DNA from: JARRNJ01 sp037385045
GTDB taxonomy: Bacteria; Pseudomonadota; Gammaproteobacteria; JASBUN01
DNA: 16,821 nt
Direction: 5' to 3'
Assembly: GCA_037385045.1 (NCBI GenBank)
Contig: JARRNJ010000056.1
Coordinates: 1 to 16,821 of the forward strand
Of this stretch, positions 8,748 to 15,108 are shown piece after piece. How positions within the stretch are numbered: position 1 is the first letter of the stretch; each line of letters starts with the position of its first letter. The notes under the pieces were generated by a model. That model was given only the letters and a program-made list of their open reading frames with translations. It had not been told where the DNA came from and did not search any database. Position numbers and translations under genes: made by a program.

Positions 8748-8975
8748 GGGCCCGATCCGTACCAGAACGCGTACATCGAACGCTTCAACCGCACGTATCG
8801 CAACGAGGTGCTGAACCTGTATCTGTTCCGCAGCCTGCACGAGGTCCGTGAGATTACCAGCCGCTGGATCGACGAGTACAACGACCTGCGGCCACATGAT
8901 GCGCTGGGTGGTCTGCCGCCCAGCGTCTACGCAACCCGAAAGGACGAAAACTCTACTTTAGAACAGTCTACTTGA
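8748..8975 (+). pseudogene. IS3-family transposase (OrfB), C-terminal remnant
   Basis: The frame open from 8640 shows homology only from about 8748: GPDPYQNAYIERFNRTYRNE, VLNLYLFRSLHEVREITSRW, then IDEYNDLRPHDALGGLPPSV. This is the C-terminal end of the DDE integrase domain of IS3-family transposases. The glutamate in NAYIERFN is the third catalytic acidic residue; the two aspartates and the whole front are missing. The preceding codons (8640-8747) do not look like transposase, so this is a scrap left by recombination. The right end of the element probably lies just after the stop, around the GGGGAAGCTTACGG at 8977-8990. Confidence 0.8.
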
Positions 8976-8998
8976 CGGGGAAGCTTACGGTTTGCAAC

Positions 8999-9018
8999 GT
9001 GTACCAAAACTGGTACAC
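8999..9018. promoter_or_regulatory. Operator-like perfect inverted repeat before the toxin-antitoxin genes
   Basis: GTGTACCA, spacer AAAC, TGGTACAC: a perfect 8-base inverted repeat, 28 bases before the toxin start chosen here. Type II toxin-antitoxin operons are usually repressed by their antitoxin (here an XRE-type protein) at such a palindrome overlapping the promoter. Its role is inferred from position and symmetry. Confidence 0.6.
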
Positions 9019-9045
9019 CATTCGACATGGACGCCGATATGCTGC

Positions 9046-9372
9046 TTGAAGCGGGTTTTTTGCCGCACGGAGTCGCGAAATGAACCGGTCTGTGCGTGGC
9101 TGCAGGGTCTGAACAAACAGGACAAGAAGACGATCGGTGGCGATATTGAGACGGTTCAATATGGCTGGCCTATCGGGATGCCAGTGGTGCGAAAAATGGA
9201 TTCCGGACTCTGGGAAATCAGATGCCGACTTGATCAGCGTATTGCACGAATCCTGTTTCCGGTAAAGGGAGAGCGGATGATTCTGCTGCATGGCTTTATC
9301 AAGAAGTCCAGGAAGACACCCCAAGCAGATTTACAATTGGCTAAAGCTCGTAAAGCCAACCTGGAGAAGTGA
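9046..9372 (+). CDS. HigB/RelE-type toxin (Gp49-like family)
   Basis: About 108 residues from TTG 9046. Family blocks: FCRTESRNEPVCAWLQGLNK, DIETVQYGWPIGMPVVRK, GLWEIRCRLDQRIARILFPV and LLHGFIKKSRKTPQADLQLA. This is the phage-Gp49-like branch of RelE/HigB mRNA interferases, which cut mRNA on the ribosome. Homologues usually begin a few residues before the TES motif, which points to TTG 9046 (LKRVFCRTES). There is no in-frame ATG and no good ribosome binding site there. The frame is open back to another TTG at 8992, but that start would overlap the operator palindrome. An out-of-frame ATG at 9027 opens an 18-codon frame across the toxin start. Translation may be weak or the start damaged. The antitoxin gene follows directly. 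Confidence 0.75.
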   Translation: MKRVFCRTESRNEPVCAWLQGLNKQDKKTIGGDIETVQYGWPIGMPVVRKMDSGLWEIRCRLDQRIARILFPVKGERMILLHGFIKKSRKTPQADLQLAKARKANLEK

Positions 9373-9373
9373 C

Positions 9374-9655
9374 ATCAGTAAACACATTGGCAGTGACTTC
9401 GACGGTTTTCTCGGAGAGGAAGGTGTGCTTGCAGAGGCTGAATCCATTGCCATTAAACGCGTGCTTGCCTTTCAACTCAAGGAATTGATGAAGGTACAGA
9501 AGGTGAACAAGACTCAATTAGCCAAGCGGATGGAGGCCAGTCGTTCCGCATTGGAACGGTTGCTTGATCCCGATAATCCTTCAGTGACGCTGCTGACCCT
9601 GGAGCGCGCGGCCAGAGCGCCGGGCAAGAATATCAAGATTGAAATCGCTGCTTAG
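9374..9655 (+). CDS. XRE-family antitoxin (HigA type) with an altered start codon
   Basis: The family-typical protein reads SKHIGSDFDGFLGEEGVLAE near its start, followed by a helix-turn-helix (KVQKVNKTQLAKRMEASRSA, then LERLLDPDNPSVTLLTLERA) and ends KIEIAA. It should neutralise the upstream toxin and repress the operon. Homologues commonly start MSKHIG or similar. Here that Met position is ATC (9374-9376), seven bases after GGAG (9363-9366), so a G-to-C change from ATG is the simplest reading. The only in-frame ATG upstream is at 9290, deep inside the toxin gene, which would add 28 unrelated residues. Either the antitoxin starts inefficiently at AUC, or it uses 9290, or the module is inactive. 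With the ATC start the product is 93 residues. The toxin stop TGA (9370-9372) lies one base before it, a coupled arrangement. Confidence 0.7.
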   Translation: MSKHIGSDFDGFLGEEGVLAEAESIAIKRVLAFQLKELMKVQKVNKTQLAKRMEASRSALERLLDPDNPSVTLLTLERAARAPGKNIKIEIAA

Positions 9656-9717
9656 AACAAGTAGTTTTAACCCATTGTATATATTAAGCAAAAAATAGTA
9701 ACAGCGAGTTCCCGCTT

Positions 9718-9841
9718 TCATTTCGGCGCGGCGTGCAACAGCTCGGCGCCGCCGGCGCGCAACGCTTTGCCGGCCGGCTTAGGCAGGTTCGATTTCCTCC
9801 TTGATGGCCTTGAGCAGTTGGGCGGGGATTTTCTCCGCCAT
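9718..9841 (-). pseudogene. Small unrecognised - strand ORF, possibly frameshifted
   Basis: From ATG 9839-9841 the frame encodes only 20 residues (MAEKIPAQLLKAIKEEIEPA) and stops at 9779. In the next frame the sequence stays open and charged (LPKPAGKALRAGGAELLHA) to a TGA at 9718-9720. One single-base shift would give a protein of about 40 residues with a predicted helix. No family is recognised and no Shine-Dalgarno sequence is seen. A perfect palindrome directly abuts the ATG, which is the reason for listing it. Confidence 0.3.
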
Positions 9842-9862
9842 GTATACGGCAATGCCGTATAC
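9842..9862. promoter_or_regulatory. Perfect inverted repeat next to a small ORF
   Basis: GTATACGGC, spacer AAT, GCCGTATAC: nine bases perfectly mirrored around three. It begins immediately upstream of the - strand ATG at 9841. There is no T-tract, so it is more like a protein-binding operator than a terminator. The regulator is unknown. Confidence 0.45.
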
Positions 9863-9915
9863 GTGGCAAACATCGGGATTCACGCAGCGGGCTGCTTTTT
9901 GAACGAATGAGAAAA

Positions 9916-9943
9916 GAGGAAAGCGGGTTACCCCGCCTTCCTC
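9916..9943 (-). terminator. Rho-independent terminator of ppdK
   Basis: On the - strand, GAGGAAGGCGGG, loop GTAA, CCCGCTTTCCTC form a 12-pair stem with one G-T pair, followed directly by TTTTCTCATT. It sits 27 bases after the ppdK stop. Confidence 0.8.
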
Positions 9944-9970
9944 ATCGGAACAACTGCGAGCGCGCCCCGG

Positions 9971-12745
9971 CTACCACGTGTACTCCGCCTCGCGCAGCTT
10001 GGCGTGGGCCGCCGCCAGCCGGGCCACCGGCACGCGCGGCGCCGAGCACGAGACGTAGTTGAGCTCGATGTGGTGGCAGAAGCGGATGCTCTGGGGGTGG
10101 CCGGCCTGTTCGCCGCAGATCCCCACCTTGAGGTCGGGGCGGCTCTTGCGTCCCCATTCCACCGCGATCCACATCAGCCGCCCCACCCCCTTCACGTCGA
10201 GGATCTCGAACGGGTTGTGGTCGAGGATCTTGCGCTCGTTGTAGAGGGGTAGGAACTTGTTCTCCGCGTCCTCGCGCGAGAAGGAGAAGGTGGCCTGGGT
10301 CAGGTCATTGGTGCCGAACGAGAAGAAGGCGGCATCCGCCGCCATGTGGCCGGCGCGCAGGCAGGCACGCACCACCTCCATCATGGTGCCGTACTTGAGC
10401 GGGATGGTGACCCCATAGCGCTTCTCCACCTCGGGCTGGATCTCGTCCAGGTACTCCTTGACGATCGCCAGCTCGCGTTTGGTGCAGACGTTGGGCACCA
10501 TCACCTCGGGGTGGACGTCGATCCCCTCCTTGATGCACTCGGCGGCCGCCTCGCACAGGGCGCGCAGCTGCATGCGGTAGATCTCCGGGTAGGTGATGCC
10601 GAGGCGCACACCGCGATGGCCGAGCATCGGGTTGACCTCCTGCAGGGTGTGCGCCTTCTTCAGCATCGCCTCGGTGCGGCCGATGGCCTCTTCCACCAGA
10701 TGGGTGTCGCCGAGGATACCCAGGCGCTCCTCCAGCCCGGCGGTCTGTTCGGGATGCAACACCTGCAGGGAGGCCACCAGCGAGTCGACCCCGCGCACCG
10801 AGCTGCGCAGTTGCTGCAGGCTGGCGAGTTCGTCCCGCAGCCGCTGTTCGGTAGGCAGGAATTCGTGAATCGGCGGGTCGAGCAGACGCACCGTCATCGG
10901 TCGCGGCGCCAGGGCCGTGAGCATCTCCTTGAAGTCGCCGCGCTGGATCGGCAGCAGCTTGTCCAGCGCCTGCTGGCGCTCCTCGAGCGTGTCGGCGAGG
11001 ATCATCTCCACCACGATGGGCAGCCGCTCCTGGGCGTTGAACATGCGCTCGGTGCGGCACAGGCCGATGCCCATGGCGCCGTATTTGACCGCGCGGCGCG
11101 CGTCCACCGGGGTGTCGGCGTTGGCCATCACCTCGAGCCTGGCCACCTCGTCGGCCCAGCCGAGCAGGGTCGACAATTCGTCGCTGAACTCCGGTTCCAC
11201 CGTGGGCACTGCCCCCAGGTAGAGGGCGCCGCTGCCGCCGTCGATGGTGATGATGTCGCCCTCGTGCAGCACCTTGTCGCCCACCACCGCCGAGCGGGCG
11301 CGGCTGTCGACGCGGATCCCCTCTGCGCCGACCACACAGGGCTTGCCCATGCCGCGCGCCACCACTGCCGCGTGGGAGGTCTTGCCGCCGCGGCTGGTGA
11401 GGATGCCCTGGGCGGCGAAGAAACCGTGGATGTCCTCGGGTTTGGTCTCCTCGCGTACCAGGATCACGTTTTCGCCCAGCTTGCCGCGCCGCTCGGCGGT
11501 ATCGGCGTCGAACACGATGATGCCGCTGGCGGCCCCCGGCGAGGCGCCGATGCCGGCCGTGATCGGCTCGCGTTTGTAGCCGGGGTCGAGACGCGGGAAC
11601 AGCAGCTGCTCCAGCATGGTCGGATCGATGCGCAGCAGGGCCCGTTCGCGGTCCAGGAGTCCCTCGTCGACCATCTCCACCGAGGTGCGCACCATTGCCT
11701 GGGCGTTCATCTTGCCGTTGCGGGTCTGCAGGCAGTAGAGCACCCCCTTTTCGATGGTGAACTCGAAATCCTGGACCTCGTGGTAGTGCGCCTCCAGCTT
11801 GTTGCGCAGTTCCATGAGCTCGCCATACAGGCGGGGCATCTCCTGCTCCAATTCCAGGATGGGTTTCGGCGTGCGGATGCCGGCGACCACGTCCTCGCCC
11901 TGGGCATTGACCAGGTATTCGCCAAAGATCAGATTTTCGCCGGTTGCGGGATTGCGGGTGAAACCCACTCCGGTGGCCGAGTCGTCGCCCAGGTTGCCGA
12001 ACACCATGGTGACCACGTTGACCGCGGTGCCGTTGGCCATCTCCGGAGTGATGTGGAACTCGCGGCGGTAGTCCACGGCGCGTTTACCCATCCAGGAGTT
12101 GAACACCGCCTTGATGGCGACCTCCAGCTGATCGTAGGGGTCGGTGGGAAACGGCTTGCCGGTCTGCTGCTGCACCACCTTGAGAAAACGTTCGCTGATC
12201 TCCTTGAGATCCGCGGCCTTGAGGCCGACGTCCACCGCCACCCCGGCGCGCCGCTTCACCTCTTCGAAGTGATCGTCGAAGTGTTCGTCGGCGACGCCCA
12301 GCGCCACCTTGCCGAACAGCTGGATGAAACGGCGATAGGAGTCGTAGCCGAAGCGCTCGTTGCCGCTCTGCCTGATCAGGCCCTGCAGGGTGTCGCCATT
12401 GAGCCCGAGGTTGAGGATCGTGTCCATCATGCCGGGCATGGACATGGCGGCGCCGGAGCGCACCGACACCAGCAGTGGATTGTCGCCACCGCCGAAGGTT
12501 TTGCCGGTGGCTTGTTCCAGTTGCACAATCTGCTTGCGCACGTCCTCCATCACGCCGGCAGGCAGCTTGTGTTCCGGATCCGCGATATAGGCCAGACAGG
12601 CTGCGGTACTGATGACAAAGCCGGGGGGGACATTCAATCCGATTTGCGTCATCTCGCACAGGTTCGCACCCTTGCCGCCCAGCAGTTGTTTGTTCTTGCC
12701 GTCGCCTTCGTGAAACGAATAGACGTATTGTTGTCCAGCCATCAT
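9971..12745 (-). CDS. ppdK: Pyruvate, phosphate dikinase
   Basis: 924 residues. Interconverts pyruvate, ATP and phosphate with PEP, AMP and pyrophosphate in the cytoplasm. Domains in order: the ATP-grasp nucleotide-binding half, starting YVYSFHEGDGKNKQLLGGKG and containing SVRSGAAMSMPGMMDTILNL; the phosphohistidine domain with SRGGKTSHAAVVARGMGKPC (H458); and the PEP/pyruvate TIM barrel with FSFGTNDLTQATFSFSREDA and GICGEQ (C877). All key residues are present. It is about 40-50 residues longer than the well-studied clostridial enzyme, mostly in the linker at about 675-725 before NPMLGHRG. The start is one of two adjacent ATGs (12745 or 12742) after AGGAAGAGG. It is a single-gene unit with its own terminator. 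Because the ppsA gene in this window is broken, this enzyme may supply the PEP-pyruvate link, though other copies elsewhere cannot be excluded. Confidence 0.95.
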   Translation of the reverse strand: MMAGQQYVYSFHEGDGKNKQLLGGKGANLCEMTQIGLNVPPGFVISTAACLAYIADPEHKLPAGVMEDVRKQIVQLEQATGKTFGGGDNPLLVSVRSGAAMSMPGMMDTILNLGLNGDTLQGLIRQSGNERFGYDSYRRFIQLFGKVALGVADEHFDDHFEEVKRRAGVAVDVGLKAADLKEISERFLKVVQQQTGKPFPTDPYDQLEVAIKAVFNSWMGKRAVDYRREFHITPEMANGTAVNVVTMVFGNLGDDSATGVGFTRNPATGENLIFGEYLVNAQGEDVVAGIRTPKPILELEQEMPRLYGELMELRNKLEAHYHEVQDFEFTIEKGVLYCLQTRNGKMNAQAMVRTSVEMVDEGLLDRERALLRIDPTMLEQLLFPRLDPGYKREPITAGIGASPGAASGIIVFDADTAERRGKLGENVILVREETKPEDIHGFFAAQGILTSRGGKTSHAAVVARGMGKPCVVGAEGIRVDSRARSAVVGDKVLHEGDIITIDGGSGALYLGAVPTVEPEFSDELSTLLGWADEVARLEVMANADTPVDARRAVKYGAMGIGLCRTERMFNAQERLPIVVEMILADTLEERQQALDKLLPIQRGDFKEMLTALAPRPMTVRLLDPPIHEFLPTEQRLRDELASLQQLRSSVRGVDSLVASLQVLHPEQTAGLEERLGILGDTHLVEEAIGRTEAMLKKAHTLQEVNPMLGHRGVRLGITYPEIYRMQLRALCEAAAECIKEGIDVHPEVMVPNVCTKRELAIVKEYLDEIQPEVEKRYGVTIPLKYGTMMEVVRACLRAGHMAADAAFFSFGTNDLTQATFSFSREDAENKFLPLYNERKILDHNPFEILDVKGVGRLMWIAVEWGRKSRPDLKVGICGEQAGHPQSIRFCHHIELNYVSCSAPRVPVARLAAAHAKLREAEYTW

Positions 12746-13047
12746 CGACCTCTTCCTGATTGCTATTGGAGTGAGACTACCGGTCCTTTGATTGCGGCGC
12801 CGTACCTGCGGTCCGCGTCAGCATTAAGGTAGTACCAATGTTAACAGCCCGCAATTGGCGCAGGTTTACCGGCATTTGTCCTACGCGCACGCTTATGATT
12901 GCGCATCGCCGCCATCTGGAACACGCGGCCGGGCGATAATGCCCGGCCCTCGTACCGGCGGACAGGCAGCAACATCTATTCCGTGGTCCGTACTTGGTTG
13001 TCGACGCCCGCCCCGCCTCCATGGCCTCATGCTCGGCAAATGGTTCG
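12746..13047. other. ppdK upstream region
   Basis: No gene recognised. Holds the presumed ppdK promoter, a possible GntR-type operator (12823-12839) and a strong GC hairpin (GGCCGGGC, GATAAT, GCCCGGCC at 12927-12948) with no T-tract after it on either strand. Confidence 0.5.
12823..12839 (-). promoter_or_regulatory. Candidate GntR-family (PdhR/FadR-like) operator upstream of ppdK
   Basis: On the - strand the site reads ATTGGTACTACCTTAAT, 78-94 bases before the ppdK start. The TGGTnnnACC core is that of FadR-subfamily GntR regulators, and the E. coli PdhR site is ATTGGTnnnACCAAT. The right half matches imperfectly (ACCTT rather than ACCAA). A pyruvate-responsive regulator would suit ppdK, but one partial match is weak evidence. 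Confidence 0.3.
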
Positions 13048-13100
13048 ATCGAGCGGGAGTGAGTGGAACCGGCTGTTAATGTGTGGCACCGACCGGCATC
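13048..13100 (+). repeat. IS91-type left terminus, copy 2
   Basis: Begins ATCGAGCGGGAGTGAGTGGA and continues ACCGGCTGTTAATGTGTGGC. Aligned with 3979-4032 the two match at most positions, with at most a one-base length difference. It is probably the rolling-circle termination end of a related element. Confidence 0.6.
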
Positions 13101-13172
13101 ACAGCTGAGGCTTCGAGAACCTGCAGTTGAGCGATAGACTGTAAGAAAGACAGCATTGCAAGGACGCGGATC

Positions 13173-13327
13173 ATGCCCCATCCGGCGGCGGCCAGGATGG
13201 CTACCGTGGACCGGGATGGGGCCCGTTACCAGCGTCGACGCTCCGAGCAGACCCGCTCTATCCGATCGTCGAGGAGTATTTCCCGATATTCAGTGCGCAT
13301 TTGGCGGAGGAGGGCCCAGATGTGTAA
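13173..13327 (+). pseudogene. IS91-family transposase, N-terminal scrap with a frameshift
   Basis: From ATG 13173 the frame reads MPHPAAARMATVDRDGARYQ then RRRSEQT. At 13256 another frame takes over with LYPIVEEYFPIFSAHLAEEG and stops at TAA 13325. The combined pattern YQRRRSEQT..LY.IVEEY matches the transposase start of the other remnant (YKRHRPEQTLLYQIIELHY). The frameshift falls in GACCCGCTC (13250-13258). The zinc-binding and catalytic parts are gone. Confidence 0.65.
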
Positions 13328-13914
13328 CCCCACCAGGTTGTTCACACAATGCTCGTAAGAACGGTGAATGCGCTGCACTTATCCACCCTACGATAATCCT
13401 GGGGTCTGAAAAATGTAGGATGGATAAGCGCAGCGCATCCATCGCGCAACGACACGACCGGTGTCGCTGTCCGCCCGCGGCCTCGACCCGACCGGCAGCG
13501 CCTCAGGGCTCAATCGCCGGCCGGCGGGTGCGTTTGGCGCGCCGCACCACAGCTCAACTGCGCTCATCGGGCATCCTCTTCATGCCAAACGCCGACTCCC
13601 GGGACCGTTCACACTTGCCTGCGTCCGTTGAATCACCCCGGGAACAACCTCTCGGGAAGTTACCCCCAGACCTTGCAGATCTCGGTCGTCTCCATGAACG
13701 CCCCTCAGATACAGCGAGATGGCTGCAAGCGGGGCCCCAGGCCGTTGAAGCGTTCAGTCTGCGGGTGGTGGGATAGCCGCGCGTTTCCCTACTGAGCACG
13801 GACTGCGCCATGAGTGCTCACGGTCACCGCGCGATCAGACCTTGGGGATCGAGGTATACGGGGTGCAACGACTACAGAAGCACGTTTTCGGCGCCCTGTG
13901 GAAGACCGGACGGG
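13328..13914. other. Gene-free stretch between the IS91 scrap and the DUF202 operon
   Basis: Apart from the 13363-13443 inverted repeat nothing is recognised. A + strand frame runs through the area but crosses the inverted repeat and resembles no protein. No clear terminator is seen after the DUF202 operon, which ends at 13915. Confidence 0.5.
13363..13443. repeat. REP/MITE-like inverted repeat
   Basis: Left arm 13363-13393 (starts GGTGAATGCGCTGCACTTAT) and right arm 13413-13443 (starts ATGTAGGATGGATAAGCGCA) are imperfect reverse complements, 31 bases each with five mismatches, around a 19-base centre. The GTAGGATGGATAAGCGCAGC type of sequence is a widespread short interspersed repeat in beta- and gamma-proteobacteria. 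It can form a long RNA hairpin. It has no coding capacity. Confidence 0.75.
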
Positions 13915-15108
13915 CTATGCGCCATACGGCGATCTGCCGATCCCGTATTTCACGGTCCGGGCCGGCAGGTACCAAAGGATGCCGTCCAGGGTCATCAGAA
14001 AACCCGCCCCCATCAGAATGAAATCAACAAAACTGTACGGCCCTGCGCCCAACAGCTTGTTCATCGCCAAACCCAGGCTTATGAAGGAAATGCCGGTGCG
14101 CATCAACGACAGGCCGGTCCGCGCCCTGGCATAGAACGTCCGGTGGCTGGCGGCGATGGTGCGCTGCGCGGCCAGGATGTTGCGTTCCCGCGCCAGGTGG
14201 GTGCGCTCCTTGCTGGCCGGGACCGGACGCAGGACGGAGCAGTAATTGGGGATCGAAGCGGCCATACGGGCGAGCCCGTTCTTTTTCGGCGCTTCGGGGG
14301 GCGCTTCCGCTTCTTCCAGACGGTAGCGGTCGATGAAGCGCATGGTCTGCTCGGTGATATCGACCATGTAGTGGTGCCAGGGCGCGCTCATCCGCGTGCG
14401 GCGGATCTTCAGGTAATCGTACAGCCCGTAGGTCGCCAGACAGATCCCGGCCACCAAAATGCCGGCGTGGTGGGGTTCAAGCAAACCTTTGTTGAGCCGC
14501 AGCAGGGCGTTGGACAGGGCCACCATGGCCAAACCCCATCTCAGCAGCTTCATGGACGTGCGCGCGCGGGCGTGGTCGGTCCGGTGACAGGCCAGTCGGG
14601 TGCGCCACAGGGTCATGATGTTGCGCCAATACGCCAGGCCGGTCCGCTCGATGCCGATCAGCCGTTTCGGCACGTCGTGCAGATAATCCTGGATGTACCA
14701 TCCCACGTCCTCGCCGAGGGCGACCCGGAATTCGTATTGGGCCGCGGGGACGAGCCGCATCACCTCCGCCTTCATGGTTTCGCTGTGCGGATCGGCCGCT
14801 GCGATGACCACCGTCTCTCCAAGCTTCAAGACCGGGAACCAGTTGCCGGCCCGCAGTACGTTGCCATCCAATCCGTCGAACAGGTGTGAGGGGACCGGAA
14901 CCCGTTCGTCGTACTGGATGAACGGGCAGCCGAAATGTTTGGACAGCGCGCTCAGTACCGCACAGCGCGAAATTCCGTAATCCCGCAGCAGCACCCTTTC
15001 CAGTTCGACGCCTCGGGCGGTCGCGCTCTTCTGGGCGGCGGCAAGCTGCGCCCCGGTCAGGACGCCGTCGTCCACCAGGGCGAGGTATGGTGTCGGTTCA
15101 GTTGTCAT
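13915..15108 (-). CDS. GspE-N/MshEN-like plus two DUF202-type membrane modules
   Basis: 397 residues, function unknown. The N-terminal 1-140 or so resembles the GspE N-terminal/MshEN fold: LVDDGVLTGAQLAAAQ, VLLRDYGISRCAVLSALSKH, FGCPFIQYD and VIAAADPHS. MshEN domains in type II secretion and pilus ATPases can bind cyclic di-GMP; that property is not shown here. Two membrane modules follow. Module A (about 155-233) and module B (about 302-384) each have an Arg-rich helix, a first hydrophobic helix and a second one; B ends DGILWYLPAR. Arginines fall at 155, 162, 169, 176, 183, 190 and at 302, 309, 316, 323, 330, 337, exactly seven apart and mostly followed by Thr. Module A is degenerate at its end (LYDYLKIRRT). 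The ATG at 15108 overlaps the upstream stop by 11 bases, so translation is probably coupled. Confidence 0.75.
   Translation of the reverse strand: MTTEPTPYLALVDDGVLTGAQLAAAQKSATARGVELERVLLRDYGISRCAVLSALSKHFGCPFIQYDERVPVPSHLFDGLDGNVLRAGNWFPVLKLGETVVIAAADPHSETMKAEVMRLVPAAQYEFRVALGEDVGWYIQDYLHDVPKRLIGIERTGLAYWRNIMTLWRTRLACHRTDHARARTSMKLLRWGLAMVALSNALLRLNKGLLEPHHAGILVAGICLATYGLYDYLKIRRTRMSAPWHHYMVDITEQTMRFIDRYRLEEAEAPPEAPKKNGLARMAASIPNYCSVLRPVPASKERTHLARERNILAAQRTIAASHRTFYARARTGLSLMRTGISFISLGLAMNKLLGAGPYSFVDFILMGAGFLMTLDGILWYLPARTVKYGIGRSPYGA

Larger units (their letters stand above)
9656..9970. other. Intergenic stretch between the antitoxin gene and ppdK
   Basis: Contains an AT-rich patch (9662-9705), a possible tiny decayed - strand gene with an adjoining palindrome (9718-9862), and the ppdK terminator (9916-9943). 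No other feature is supported. Confidence 0.5.
13048..13327 (+). mobile_element. Second IS91-family remnant (left end plus transposase N-terminal scrap)
   Basis: Opens with a left end aligned to the one at 3979-4032, followed 125 bases later by the start of a divergent IS91-type transposase, and ends by 13327. It has the same orientation as the first remnant. The two transposase pieces are clearly different sequences, so these are related but distinct elements rather than recent copies. The remainder of this element is absent from the window. Confidence 0.65.

Noticed and set aside
10346..12832. A very long + strand open frame (828 codons) opposite ppdK
   Set aside because: It is the antisense shadow of the high-GC ppdK gene. 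The His/Gly/Leu/Val-rich translation matches no family, while the - strand frame has all PPDK motifs.
12927..12948. GC-rich perfect hairpin as a terminator
   Set aside because: No T-tract follows on either strand and no gene ends beside it, so its role is left open.
13156..13776. A 206-codon + strand frame upstream of the DUF202 genes
   Set aside because: It runs through the IS91 scrap in the wrong frame and straight across the inverted repeat. The composition is not protein-like and there is no ribosome binding site.
13810..14889. A 359-codon + strand frame opposite the two-module DUF202 gene
   Set aside because: Antisense shadow; the - strand frame has the Arg-Thr ladder, hydrophobic segments and the operon overlap.
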